A DNA stretch of 64,000 bases, from positions 1 to 64,000 of the forward strand of contig JANXYK010000062.1 in the NCBI GenBank assembly GCA_025350055.1, in the 5' to 3' direction. This document shows positions 7,386 to 16,513 of the stretch, piece by piece (positions within the stretch are counted from its first letter, which is position 1; the number at the start of each line of letters is the position of its first letter). Under the pieces are notes generated by a model, which saw only the letters and a program-made list of their open reading frames with translations, ran no database searches and had not been told where the DNA came from. The stretch is from Gammaproteobacteria bacterium. Lineage in GTDB: Bacteria; Pseudomonadota; Gammaproteobacteria; Steroidobacterales; Steroidobacteraceae. A program made the position numbers and the translations under genes.

Positions 7386-8042
7386 TCTAACAGTCTGTTG
7401 AAAATTGGCCATTGAACGCGATGCAAGTGTTCTCAGCAGTTGAAGCGGCAGCGGCGGAGAGCCTGTTTTTTTTCGCTCAGGACTGCTGAGTTGTCGTGTT
7501 TGGCATCGTTGGGCTTGCTCAAGGCGCACCTTCCCTGCGCTATCCGCTGTACTGAAGCTCGAGCAGCTTGGGCAGGGGGCGCAGATTCACCACAGTGGCC
7601 ACGAGCGTGAACAGCTACTCGACGCGATCCAGACCCCGCAGCTTGACCTGACGCAACGTGCCGTGCTGCTTGGCGTCGCCAAAGATGGTCTCGATGAGCT
7701 TGCGGGCGATCTGGCTCAAGGCGTATCCGGCATGACGCGTGGTGCGCACATCGATGCGGCTGGCACGGTTCGTGGTGTTCTGCGCCACATGTGGCGTGAC
7801 ATGCAAGGCTCGACAGCGCGCGACAAAGTCGCTCGTGTCATAGGCCTTGTCGGCCCCGACCGTCTTGCGCGTCTCGCCGGGCAGCGCGCCGAGCATGTCC
7901 AGCGCCGCCTCGCGCTCCGCACTGCCGCCGGCTTGTGTCAATCGGCTGTCGATCACCAGACCATTGCGGTTCTCGGTCAGCACATGACAGTGAAGGCTGT
8001 GCAACGCTCATGCGAACCGAAAAGTTCAATGAACTGTTAGAC
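7386..8042 (-). mobile_element. Internally deleted IS5-type insertion sequence
   Basis: The ends are imperfect inverted repeats: TCTAACAGTCTGTTGAA at 7386-7402 and, on the opposite strand, GTCTAACAGTTCATTGAA at 8025-8042. Between them only the last part of a DDE transposase remains. A complete IS of this type is about 1-1.3 kb, so some 500 bp are lost. Inside the left end a perfect 9-bp inverted repeat, CTCAGCAGT (7432-7440) and ACTGCTGAG (7482-7490), flanks a run of eight T. No target duplication is visible at the outer flanks. Confidence 0.7.
7540..8004 (-). pseudogene. IS5-family transposase, C-terminal remnant with an amber stop
   Basis: The frame encodes GLVIDSRLTQAGGSAEREAA, TVGADKAYDTSDFVARCRAL, RASRIDVRTTRHAGYALSQI and ARKLIETIFGDAKQHGTLRQ, which carry the second Asp and final Glu of the DDE triad. 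A TAG interrupts RGLDRVE|LFTLVATVVNLRPLPKLLE, where relatives usually have Trp. The N-terminal half with the first Asp is missing. The element cannot transpose by itself. Confidence 0.85.
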
Positions 8043-8404
8043 AGTCACGGGACGACCACGCTGTCGGATTTACCTCGCGAACATCATCACCCCATCCATC
8101 AGAATTGTGTTTGTATCTGTGATAGACGTTCGTCAACACGGTCGATTCCTTACCGTCGCAACCATCACCCCGGAACGGCAAAAGGACAACAGCAAAATCG
8201 TCCGCAGTGCCGAAGAAAATCCGACCAAAATCTTGAGCATCCGCTATCAAGCCCGCTTGAAAGGCGGCCCTGTGGACGAGAATCCCCCAATGCCCCCCGA
8301 ACTAAGATCAACTGCTGCGTAGCTCTGGCGCTGCCTCGGCTTGCGCAGTCGAAAGTTCTCGGACAATACTATGGACACGATTCACATAGATTCTGAGCAA
8401 GAAC
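8043..8404. other. 362 bp without a confident gene
   Basis: Only one frame, 8107-8322 on the plus strand (71 codons: MFVSVIDVRQHGRFLTVATI to PPMPPELRSTAA), stays open. It matches nothing I know and has no convincing ribosome binding site. GC is lower than in the rest of the window. It may be the lost 5' region of the next, degraded gene. Confidence 0.4.
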
Positions 8405-9570
8405 GTGCCAAGGACCCCTGGACCGGTAGGGCTACATCCTGATTCCGAGCGGCCGGACACGGGTACTCTTGCAGTAACCCGATATTACGCTCCGGGGATT
8501 GCCGGCTGCTATTCAAGGCAACCAAGCCTCAAGACGCACCGGATTCAGCGCAGGCACGGAACTGCGAAAGCTGACTCCTGTAGACGGGGTGACACAGGCC
8601 CACTTGTTCGGAAGGTACAGCGTGTGCTCAACGAGCGAGCACAGAGCGGCCTAAAAATAGACGGTGTGTTCGGACCCGTAACGCAGGAGGCAGTCTCGAA
8701 ACATCAAGGTACAACAGGACTGGCGGTTGATGGCGTCGCCGGTCACGCAACTGTGGCGGCGCTTCAGAGCGGACGGGGAGTTTCCCCAGCGGCTATCAAT
8801 GTAGTTCGTCCAGCCGCCGGCTCGCAGAGTGATGACGTCCATAGTTGGCCGGCCACGAAGATTCTTTTTGAAGTATTTAAGCGGACTGACAACAGACTGC
8901 CGCTTGAGATGAAGTCTTTGTGGAACCCATTCGCCACTTGGGAAAATGCCGAGAAGGCGGTAGGCATCTTTGCGGTCCCCATCGCCGGTGAAATCTTCGA
9001 TGTGGCGATGATGGGGCTTCTCTTGGCCACAGCCGGTCCGGCCGCGTTTGACGGTGGGCGCGAACCGGGCGGCTTTTTGCTCGCTATTGCGGGTGCAGCG
9101 ACGGACAAGGACATCGACACCGCCGCTGAGCATTTGGCACATTCAATAACACGCTTTGGCGTCGCAGCGGTATTGGCCTGATTGCAGCAAAGGTCGGTGC
9201 GTGGCTCAGGCCGAGCACCGACGCAAGAGGCGGCAACCCCTGAGCCCACCACGATTCCGGAAGGCACCAAGCTCTTGCGCATCATCGGCGATGGAAATAA
9301 TCCGGCGGGCTCGTGCTGGACGCGAGAGATGCCGCAAACCGAGGCCGCGTGGCGTGCCGACTTGGCAGTCAAGGGCGAATGGAACGGCGACGGTGGGTAC
9401 ATCGAGTACACGGTCCCGAATGGCGGCTGGCCGGCGTGGACCGGCACCGCGCACCGCAACCGGCCGCCATGCCCGGCTATGTGCTCAGGGGCGGCGGGGA
9501 CCAAGTGTGGATCCCGCCAAATACCGTCCCTCGGTTGGCGCCGATACCAACTCCCTGGAGCATGAGGTAG
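8405..9570 (+). pseudogene. Peptidoglycan-binding protein with toxin-like C terminus, broken by frameshifts
   Basis: Codons from about 8585 encode a peptidoglycan-binding domain 1: RRGDTGPLVRKVQRVLNERA, IDGVFGPVTQEAVSKHQ, LAVDGVAGHATVAALQ. A hydrophobic segment (EIFDVAMMGLLLATAGPAAF) follows. The frame stops at 9179-9181 (AAVLA-stop) although another frame continues LIAAKVGAWLRPST. From 9250 the original frame gives IPEGTKLLRIIGDGNNPAGS, EAAWRADLAVKGEWNGDGGY and IEYTVPNGGWPAWTGTA, then the similarity moves to a different frame: PGYVLRGGGDQVWIPPNTV. This terminal segment resembles C-terminal domains of PG-binding or RHS-type polymorphic toxins. With two or more lesions it is probably inactive. 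Confidence 0.65.
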
Positions 9571-9575
9571 GCGCC

Positions 9576-9983
9576 ATGGCGGTCTTTGTCCCCCGGATCG
9601 ATGCCTTGCTGAAGCGGCTCGACGAGTTACTCTCGCGCTTGGCGTCGATGCTCGACGAGCAGCGGGGCGTGCTCGCCGCGCCCGCGGCGACAGCCGCAGA
9701 TGCCGCGCTTCTGAAGCAGCTGTCGCACGCGCAGTCGGTTATCGTTGCGCGACGGCGCGACCTGGGCGCCGCGGTACGGGACCGGTCGGTGGATCGGCTC
9801 GTGCACGAGCTCTGGTCGCTCGGCGGGGACATGTCGCATTTCGACTTCGCTCGGCTCCCGTCGGCCGTGGATTTCCCGGCGGCGCGCGACGCACTGTCGA
9901 TGGACGCACTTGTGCTGACCCGCGACCTCAGCAGCGCGGCGAGTAAATCGGCCCTGGTCACGGAACTGCTCGGCGCACCCTGA
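9576..9983 (+). CDS. Hypothetical helical protein, possible immunity protein
   Basis: The 135-residue protein has no signal peptide. Its N terminus (VPRIDALLKRLDELLSRLAS, MLDEQRGVLAAP) forms a short predicted coiled coil. A more conserved-looking stretch is DRLVHELWSLGGDMSHFDFA. GAGGTAGGC precedes the ATG at 9576, five bases after the stop of the broken toxin-like gene. I do not recognise a family. Position directly behind a toxin-like C-terminal domain suggests an immunity protein, which is inference from context only. Confidence 0.5.
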   Translation: MAVFVPRIDALLKRLDELLSRLASMLDEQRGVLAAPAATAADAALLKQLSHAQSVIVARRRDLGAAVRDRSVDRLVHELWSLGGDMSHFDFARLPSAVDFPAARDALSMDALVLTRDLSSAASKSALVTELLGAP

Positions 9984-10054
9984 TGCGCTGCGCGAGGCTT
10001 GCGCGCCGCTCAAGCGCGGGGCTCCGACGCTCCCATACGCCAGGTTCTGAGGTG

Positions 10055-11051
10055 ATGCGCTCGCACGGATCACTCCGCAGCGCTGCGTTGATCTTGGTCA
10101 TTGGGATCGGCGGTCCAAACCTTGCAATGACTGCGCAGGATGACTGCGCGGCTCCATCGTGGCTCTATCCCGCCAACTCACCCTCGGAGCAGGTGGCCGC
10201 GCAAAGTCCCGATGAGCAGCTGCACCTGTCTGGCAGCTCGCAGGCGTACACCTACACGCAGCTCCACGATCTCAACTTTGCTCCCGACTGGCACCCCGAC
10301 GATCACGCGCCCATGCCGGAAAGTGTGTCGCGTGGCCGGGCTCCCATGGCCTACGCTTGCGGCTATTGCCATACGCCTACGGGGCAAGGGCGCCCGGAAA
10401 ATTCCCAGCTGGCTGGGCTTCCTGCTGCCTACATCACCAGCCAGGTGATGAAGTTCGCCAGTGGCGCGCGTCGTGGCGCCTGGTGCGGGCCTTACAGACC
10501 GAGCGATCTCATGTTGCAGGTGGCGCAGCATGCGACCAGCGCGGATGTTGCCAGCGCCGCGGCGTATTTTGCGCAGCAGGCGCCGCGCAGTCGCGTACGC
10601 GTGGTTGAGACTGATCGGGTACCGCGCTCGCGGGTCGTTGGCCTGGTTTTACAGCGCGATCGCTGGCGCCGGAACGGAACCTCTGGGCACGCGACTGATG
10701 GAGTTCTCTCCCGACGCGGAGCGCCATGAGATGCGCGACGATCGGATGCGCTACATCGCCTATGTGCCGAAGGGCAGCATTGCGCGCGGCAAACTGGTCG
10801 CCTCACAGGGTATCGACGGCCTCAAGAGTGCCTGCGATACCTGTCATAGCCCGCAACTTGGGGGAGTAGGGCCGATACCCGCGCTCGCCGGCCGCTCGCC
10901 AACCTACCTGCTGCGCGCGTTGTTCGAGTTCCAGACCGGCAAGCGCGTCAATGACGCGGCAGAGTTGATGAAGCCAATCGTCGCGCAATTGAAGCTTGCG
11001 AATATGATTGACGTTACAGCGTACGCTGCCTCGCTCCCGGTCCGTCGTTGA
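10055..11051 (+). pseudogene. Dihaem c-type cytochrome with one frameshift
   Basis: A signal peptide (LRSAALILVIGIGGPNLAMT) leads into a first cytochrome domain with CGYCH (ACGYCHTPTGQGRPENSQLA, then GLPAAYITSQVMKFASGARR). The second domain has CDTCH (ACDTCHSPQLGGVGPIPALA, GRSPTYLLRALFEFQTGKR). Both are of the cytochrome c4/c553-like type found as electron donors or dehydrogenase subunits. The frame changes near 10647-10650, a run of four T: with one T fewer the sequence reads RVVGLVYSAIAGAGTEPLG and is continuous. This may be a real mutation or a sequencing error. A start at 9983 overlapping the previous stop is possible but would bury the signal peptide. Confidence 0.85.
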
Positions 11052-11069
11052 ACAAACAGGACTGCGAAT

Positions 11070-14000
11070 CTAAAGGCGTTTCGCCAGCTCGTGCAGAGGC
11101 TGGCGGAACTGCAGCCCCAGATCGGCGTGATGGGACAGGGACGCTGCGGCTTCCCCATAGAGCTTTCGTGCTTCCGCATTCTGGTTGAGATCGAGCAGGC
11201 ACTGGGCAAGGGATACCCTGATCTGCGCCAGCCACGGGCTGTTCGGCACATCGGTGGCGAGCCGCAGGCTCAATGCCCGTCGCAATAGCGCAACGGCAGT
11301 CTGCCCCTTGCCGCCTCGTCGCAGCGATTCGCCCAGCGCCAGCAAGGCATCGGCCTCGTAGTCCTGGATGTAGTTGCGAATGTCCGCGTGTTGGGCGGCA
11401 TCGACGGCAGTCCGCGCAGTATTCATCGATTCGGCGAACTGCCCCTTGGCGCTGAAGGCTTCCGCCAGCAAGGTATTGCGTGCCACCTCGTCCACCATGG
11501 CAGCGGGGTAGGCCGGCGACCTGGCAGCATGCATTTGCTTCGCCCATTGAATGGCGCCGTCCGTATTCCCCTGCGCCAACGCCAGACTACCCTGGGCGAG
11601 CAGATAGGGATTTTCCAGTGTCGGCTCCCTGGCTTTTCCGCCGATGCTGCGGCGTAGAGCCAGTGCTCGCTCCAGATCCGCCTTTGCCTCGCGATAGTGA
11701 CCCGTGAACGTAGCCCACTTGCCGTGCTCCAGCAGCGCGGCGGCAAGCAGTATCGAGTCGGGAAATGTCTTGTCCAGCGTAGCGACATCCTGGGCAAGGT
11801 ACTCTTCAGCGGCGTCGAAGCCGCCTTCGGCGAGCAGACTGCGACCATATTGCGCGCGAATCGCAGCTGCGACTGTCGAGTTCTGCGGCACTGTGCCCCG
11901 TCGAATGCCGTCAATGGCCTGTGCCTGCAATTGAAGGCCCTCGCGAACACGCGAGGTGGCGTGGAGAAACGAGCCCAGTCGCCACTGCGATATGTGTGTC
12001 GCGATATGCGAGTCGCCGTTTTGGGCGAGGCTGGCCGCCAGTGAGGCGCGGAAATTGCGCTCAGCATCGACGAACTCGCCCAGCGCGGATTGCGCGGCGG
12101 CGAGCCCTGCGAGCGGCGAAATCTCCCACGCCGAAGTGGTGGCTACGCGTCGATGCACTTCCTGCAGCGACTTGCGGAAGATGATCTCGGAGCCAGCGTA
12201 GTCGCCGAGTTCGTAATGCGCGTACCCGGCCTTGTCGAGTGCGAGCTGGTAGGTCCAGCTGTCGGGCGCGTTGACTGCGAGCAATCGCAGTGCGTCGTCT
12301 TCCAGGCTCTGCATCCGTTCAGGTGCCGTGTACCTGAGGTAGCTGCCCGATTCCATCCATACGCCGGCGCGGGTTTCAGACTTGAAATCGCCCAGCTTGT
12401 CGAGGATGCCCTGCGCCTCTCGCAGCAGTGCCGGAATTCGTACTCGCTCCGGCGTGGTCGAGATATCCACCACATAGTCGAGCAGTGAATCGGCGAGCTC
12501 CACGCTGGTCGATGCGCCGGCCTTCGTGAGCGCCTCTATGCGTCGCAACCGCAACTGTGCAGCCTGCACGTCCAGGCCCATCTGCGTATACATGTCGGCG
12601 AGCGTCAACAAGACCTCGGCTTGCGCCTCAGGGGCGTCTTTCAACTGCTCGCCCACGCGTGCCGCGCCAACGTCCAGCAGTTCGCGCGCGGTGGTTTGGC
12701 GCGCTTTCAGCGGGTTACTCTGCAGATGCGTGTTGGTGCGGAATATATCCTGCAGGAACTGCTGCACGGCCTGCGCGCGCTCGGTCTCGTTCCTGGCGAC
12801 AATCGCCTGCGCACGTGCGAGTCGCGCCTGGTGCACGGAAATGCCGGTGGTCGCAGCGAGCGCCAAGGCCACGAGCACAGTGACGGCGACCGCGAGTCGG
12901 TGACGCGCGACGAACTTGCGCAGCAGATACATGGGTGCGTCCGGTCGCGCCAGTACGGGCAACCCCGAGCAGTAACGTCGCAGATCGCCGCCAAAGGCGT
13001 CGACTGAAACATAGCGAAGTGGCGGCTCCTTCTTCAGTGCCTTCAGCGTGATCGTGTCGAGGTCGCCGGACAGGGCTCGACGCAGCTGGGCTACAGTCAT
13101 TGCTCCGATCTCGGCGGCCTTGCCGGCATCGCCCACCGCCTGGCTGGGCTTTTGCGGGTCGGCGCTCAGGATCGCCTCTTCGAGCGCGGCGACCGAGCGG
13201 CGCGTGAGACGGTACGGTCGCTCCGAGCTCAGCAATTCATAAAGGAGCACTCCCAGGGAGTAGATATCGCTCGCGACACCCAGCGGCGCGCCCGCAATCT
13301 GTTCCGGACTGGCATAGCCGGGCGTCAACATGCGGCGGGTGAACTGCGTCAGGTCAGCAGAGTCTGATTCTCCCGTCGGCAGCATCTTGGCAATGCCGAA
13401 ATCCAGCAGACAGGCGTTGCCCGCCGGCGTGACCAGTATGTTCGAGGGTTTCAGATCGCGGTGCAGGATCAGGTTTGAATGCGCATAGCCCACGGCGTCG
13501 AGCACCTGCGCAAACAGGGCGAGCCGCGTCGCGATGCTGGCGCGACGCTCGCTGCAGTACTGCGTCAATGGCACGCCTTCCACGTATTCCATCGCCAGGT
13601 AGGGCTGGCCTTCGGCCGTGATGCCCGCGTCATAGAGTCTTGCGATATGCGGATGCGCGAGCGCTGCCAGGATGTCGCGTTCGCGGCAGAAGCGGTCGAT
13701 GAATTCCCGGCGATAGTGCTCCGCAAACGGCAGCTTGAGCGCGACCGTGCGCGTGAGGGTTCCATCAACGCGCCGCGCGCGCCACACCGAGCCCATGCCG
13801 CCGCGCCCGAGTTCGGATTCCAGCAGGTAGGGGCCTATGCGAGTGCCTGCCGAGAATGCGCTGCCCGGGTTGGCGAGTTGAGCCGCAGCCGTCGAATCCT
13901 GCAACTGCGGCAGGGACTCGAGGAAGCTGCCGGTGTCGATGATTGCCCGGCGGTTGAGCAACTCCTGCAGCGTGCGGGCGGCCGCGGGATCGCGTAGCGC

Positions 14001-14099
14001 CAGGTCCGCCAGCCATCCGGGAATCTCCTCTGGCCGCAGCTCCAGCGCCTGGTCGAGCAGCGCGGAGATCCGATTCCAGTTGTCCCGGTCTATGCGCAC
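11070..14099 (-). CDS. Membrane Ser/Thr protein kinase with TPR-like sensor/output domain
   Basis: The 1009-residue protein has a Hanks-type kinase domain at about 88-370: glycine loop GRGGMGSV at 98-105, Lys122 in ALKLP, catalytic HRDLKPSN from 213 and DFG at 233-235, so all catalytic residues are present. A single membrane helix (LAVAVTVLVALALAATTG) near 420 is followed by a coiled linker (ARLARAQAIVARNETERAQA) and some 550 residues of alpha-helical repeats of TPR type in the periplasm. The start is GTG. It lies 6 bp behind the ECF sigma gene, a pairing well known for ECF families controlled by cognate kinases; phosphorylation of the sigma factor or a partner is the likely role. Confidence 0.9.
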   Translation of the reverse strand: MRIDRDNWNRISALLDQALELRPEEIPGWLADLALRDPAAARTLQELLNRRAIIDTGSFLESLPQLQDSTAAAQLANPGSAFSAGTRIGPYLLESELGRGGMGSVWRARRVDGTLTRTVALKLPFAEHYRREFIDRFCRERDILAALAHPHIARLYDAGITAEGQPYLAMEYVEGVPLTQYCSERRASIATRLALFAQVLDAVGYAHSNLILHRDLKPSNILVTPAGNACLLDFGIAKMLPTGESDSADLTQFTRRMLTPGYASPEQIAGAPLGVASDIYSLGVLLYELLSSERPYRLTRRSVAALEEAILSADPQKPSQAVGDAGKAAEIGAMTVAQLRRALSGDLDTITLKALKKEPPLRYVSVDAFGGDLRRYCSGLPVLARPDAPMYLLRKFVARHRLAVAVTVLVALALAATTGISVHQARLARAQAIVARNETERAQAVQQFLQDIFRTNTHLQSNPLKARQTTARELLDVGAARVGEQLKDAPEAQAEVLLTLADMYTQMGLDVQAAQLRLRRIEALTKAGASTSVELADSLLDYVVDISTTPERVRIPALLREAQGILDKLGDFKSETRAGVWMESGSYLRYTAPERMQSLEDDALRLLAVNAPDSWTYQLALDKAGYAHYELGDYAGSEIIFRKSLQEVHRRVATTSAWEISPLAGLAAAQSALGEFVDAERNFRASLAASLAQNGDSHIATHISQWRLGSFLHATSRVREGLQLQAQAIDGIRRGTVPQNSTVAAAIRAQYGRSLLAEGGFDAAEEYLAQDVATLDKTFPDSILLAAALLEHGKWATFTGHYREAKADLERALALRRSIGGKAREPTLENPYLLAQGSLALAQGNTDGAIQWAKQMHAARSPAYPAAMVDEVARNTLLAEAFSAKGQFAESMNTARTAVDAAQHADIRNYIQDYEADALLALGESLRRGGKGQTAVALLRRALSLRLATDVPNSPWLAQIRVSLAQCLLDLNQNAEARKLYGEAAASLSHHADLGLQFRQPLHELAKRL

Positions 14100-14105
14100 T
14101 CGTTT

Positions 14106-14684
14106 CTAGTCACGCAACGCGGCATCGAGCCACAGTCGGGCCTTCTGCCAGTCGCGCTGCGCTGTGCGCTCGGTCATGCCGAGTGCCTCGCCGATCTCGG
14201 CAAACTCCAGGCCAGCGAAGTAGCGCATCTCGACCACGCGTGCCAGCCGCTGATCGATGGTGTCCAGTTCCTCGAGTGCTTCGTTGATGCGCAACACCTG
14301 GCTGTCCGCCACCAGGGTTGCAGGCTCGTAGTCTGGATCCAGCGTTACGTGCAAGACATCGCCGCCGTTGCGCACGGCGCTGCGTTGTCTGAGCAGATCG
14401 ACAATGATGGAGCGCATGGCCCGGGCCGCGTACGAGAGCAGATAGGCCCGATCTTCTGTCTGGAAGCCTCCCAGCTTCGCCAGTCTCAGGTAGCACTCGT
14501 GAACCAGCACCGTCGTATGGAGCGAAGTCATCGCTGGCGTTCTGAACAGGCGCAGATGCGCGATCCGGCGCAATTCATAGTAAGCACCGTTGAACAGGCG
14601 ATCGAGCACAGCACGACCCTGCTCGGGAGTCACGGTAAGGGGGTTCGCCAGTGGCTCCCCATGCTCATCTTTCAGTTCCGTCAT
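14106..14684 (-). CDS. ECF sigma factor (TIGR02999-like, kinase-associated)
   Basis: The 192-residue protein has sigma region 2 (AYYELRRIAHLRLFR, LVHECYLRLAKLGGFQ, AYLLSYAARAMRSIIVDLLR) and region 4 with the helix-turn-helix RVVEMRYFAGLEFAEIGEAL/GMTERTAQRDWQKARLWL. The HTTVLVHECYLRL block and terminal TAQRDWQKAR are typical of the ECF group usually encoded with large Ser/Thr kinases. No anti-sigma gene is adjacent; the kinase gene follows after 6 bp and is probably co-transcribed. The divergent neighbour is the DUF1111 oxidoreductase gene, a plausible target. Confidence 0.93.
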   Translation of the reverse strand: MTELKDEHGEPLANPLTVTPEQGRAVLDRLFNGAYYELRRIAHLRLFRTPAMTSLHTTVLVHECYLRLAKLGGFQTEDRAYLLSYAARAMRSIIVDLLRQRSAVRNGGDVLHVTLDPDYEPATLVADSQVLRINEALEELDTIDQRLARVVEMRYFAGLEFAEIGEALGMTERTAQRDWQKARLWLDAALRD

Positions 14685-14782
14685 TGCCGCTCAGTAAATG
14701 CTGGTCCGCATGTCGTTTCTTGCGGAGAAATTTCGTAACAGTCTACAGAAGGATCGCATTTGAGAAACAGGGAGTGCCGATT

Positions 14783-16333
14783 ATGTACAACGTCTTAAGA
14801 ACTGGTTGGTTGCAACGGGCCGCCACTGTGGCTGTCTTGTGTTTCGGTGCTTCCGTATGCATGGCTCAGGTGGATCCGGGCGTGAGGCTCGGGCAGCCCG
14901 GGGCGGGCAGTCCACTGCCCGGACTCAGCACCGTTGAGTCAGCCGTATTCGATGAGGGCGTGCAGCGCATGATCCAGCTGGAGGCGGTCTGCGATGACTG
15001 CTCGGACCTGGTGATCGGAACCCGTCTCGAGCCCGCGCGCGCCAATGTCGTTACTCAATCGAATTCTTCCGGGCTCGGCACCCGATTCAATGGCGACCAA
15101 TGCAGTGTCTGCCACAACCAGCCGGCGGTCGGCGGGTCAGGCGGATTCATGGTGCCCAACCCCGGCGCGCTGCCCAACCAGCAGCGGCAGCCGGAAAACC
15201 CGATGTTCGACCTGATCCCGCATCGCAAGGGCGCTTCCAATGCGGTGCCGTCGTTCATTACGCGTTTCGGGCCGATCCGCGAAGTGCGCTTCGCGCGCAA
15301 GCCTGACGGTTCACCTGATGGTGGGGTGCACCAGCTGTTCACGGTGGTTGGCCGCGCGGACGTATTTCCGGCGGGACAAGCCGACACCTGCAACAACCAG
15401 GTGCTGCCGCAGCCGGATTTCGAGACTGAATTCCGTCGCGGCAACCTGCGCTTCCGCATTCCGCTGCAGCTCTTCGGGCTCGGCATCATCGATGGCATCC
15501 AGGATCGGGAAATCCTGGCGCGGCACGCCGCCAGCGCCACAATCCGCGCCTCGCTCGGCATCGTCGGTGTCCCGAATCGCAGCGGCAATGATGGCACCAT
15601 CACCAAGTTTGGCTGGAAGGCGCAGAACAAGTCGCTCGCGATCTTTTCAGGCGAGGCCTACAACGTCGAAATGGGCGTGACCAACGACGTGTTCACGCAG
15701 GCGACGGACGAGACGCCGGCGTGCACCGCAGACAAGAGCGAGCCCAACGATATCCTGCGCATGGACGACAAGGATATCCGCAACCAGAGCTTCTACACGC
15801 CGGCGCATCAGGCGCCAGACTGGCTGATGTTCTCGATGTTCATGCGGCTGCTCGACGCGCCGAAGCCCGCTCCGATGACGGCGAGCGCGCTGCGCGGCCA
15901 GGCGTTGTTCGGTACCGGTCCCGACGTTCCTGGCGTGGGATGCGCTGCCTGTCACACGCCCACCATGGTCACACCAGCGCGCAGTGAAACGGCTGCCCTT
16001 GAGAGCCTGAGCGCAAACCTGTATTCCGATCTGCTGATTCATCACATGGGACGCAATCTCGCCGATGACATCACGCAAGGGGCTGCCAGTGGCGACATGT
16101 TCCGCACCACGCCGCTGTGGGGCGTCGGCCAGCGGCGCTTCTTCCTGCATGACGGGCGCACGGACGATCTGCTCAAGACGATCTACACGCACTATTCGCC
16201 GGCGGGGGATTGCGACAACCGTGCCGGATCCAATTGCTATGGAGCCTCCGAGGCCAACGCCGTGGTCAAGCGTTTCGCTGCACTCTCGCATGCTGACCAG
16301 CAGGCCATCCTGGATTTCCTCAGGGCGCTTTGA
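14783..16333 (+). CDS. Dihaem 'thiol oxidoreductase'-like protein (DUF1111)
   Basis: The 516-residue protein has a signal peptide (AATVAVLCFGASVCMA) and two c-type haem motifs: CSVCH (GDQCSVCHNQPAVGGSGGF) and CAACH (GVGCAACHTPTM). The segments FNGDQCSVCHNQP, GLGIIDGIQDREIL and PLWGVGQRRFFLHDGRTDDL are hallmarks of the DUF1111 family, distantly related to MauG/cytochrome c peroxidases. It acts in the periplasm; its substrate is not established. I chose the ATG at 14783 (GGGAG upstream) since the longer frame runs into the opposite sigma gene. It is divergent from the ECF sigma/kinase pair. Confidence 0.92.
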   Translation: MYNVLRTGWLQRAATVAVLCFGASVCMAQVDPGVRLGQPGAGSPLPGLSTVESAVFDEGVQRMIQLEAVCDDCSDLVIGTRLEPARANVVTQSNSSGLGTRFNGDQCSVCHNQPAVGGSGGFMVPNPGALPNQQRQPENPMFDLIPHRKGASNAVPSFITRFGPIREVRFARKPDGSPDGGVHQLFTVVGRADVFPAGQADTCNNQVLPQPDFETEFRRGNLRFRIPLQLFGLGIIDGIQDREILARHAASATIRASLGIVGVPNRSGNDGTITKFGWKAQNKSLAIFSGEAYNVEMGVTNDVFTQATDETPACTADKSEPNDILRMDDKDIRNQSFYTPAHQAPDWLMFSMFMRLLDAPKPAPMTASALRGQALFGTGPDVPGVGCAACHTPTMVTPARSETAALESLSANLYSDLLIHHMGRNLADDITQGAASGDMFRTTPLWGVGQRRFFLHDGRTDDLLKTIYTHYSPAGDCDNRAGSNCYGASEANAVVKRFAALSHADQQAILDFLRAL

Positions 16334-16339
16334 ACCCGA

Positions 16340-16384
16340 ACCCGCGGGCCAGTGGTCGCACGACGCGCCACTGCACCCGCGGGT
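16340..16384 (+). terminator. Strong hairpin downstream of the DUF1111 gene
   Basis: Outer arms ACCCGCGGG (16340-16348) and CCCGCGGGT (16376-16384) and inner arms CCAGTGG and CCACTG form a long GC stem beginning 7 bp after the stop codon. No U-tract follows, so it may be a 3' end stabiliser or a factor-dependent stop rather than a classical terminator. Confidence 0.5.
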
Positions 16385-16513
16385 CTGTTCCCGGCCCGCA
16401 TGAACATGCGGCGGAACGGGAATAAGATGGGCTCGTCCGGAGTCTAACTCCGTATCTGGTTTCGCCTGCCGGAATGCGCCTGGTTGCCGTGAGCTCACTA
16501 CCCGAACAGTTCA

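Noticed and set aside
16340-16384. Classical intrinsic terminator
   Set aside because: The stem is strong, but no run of T follows on either side, so it is listed only as a hairpin with modest confidence.
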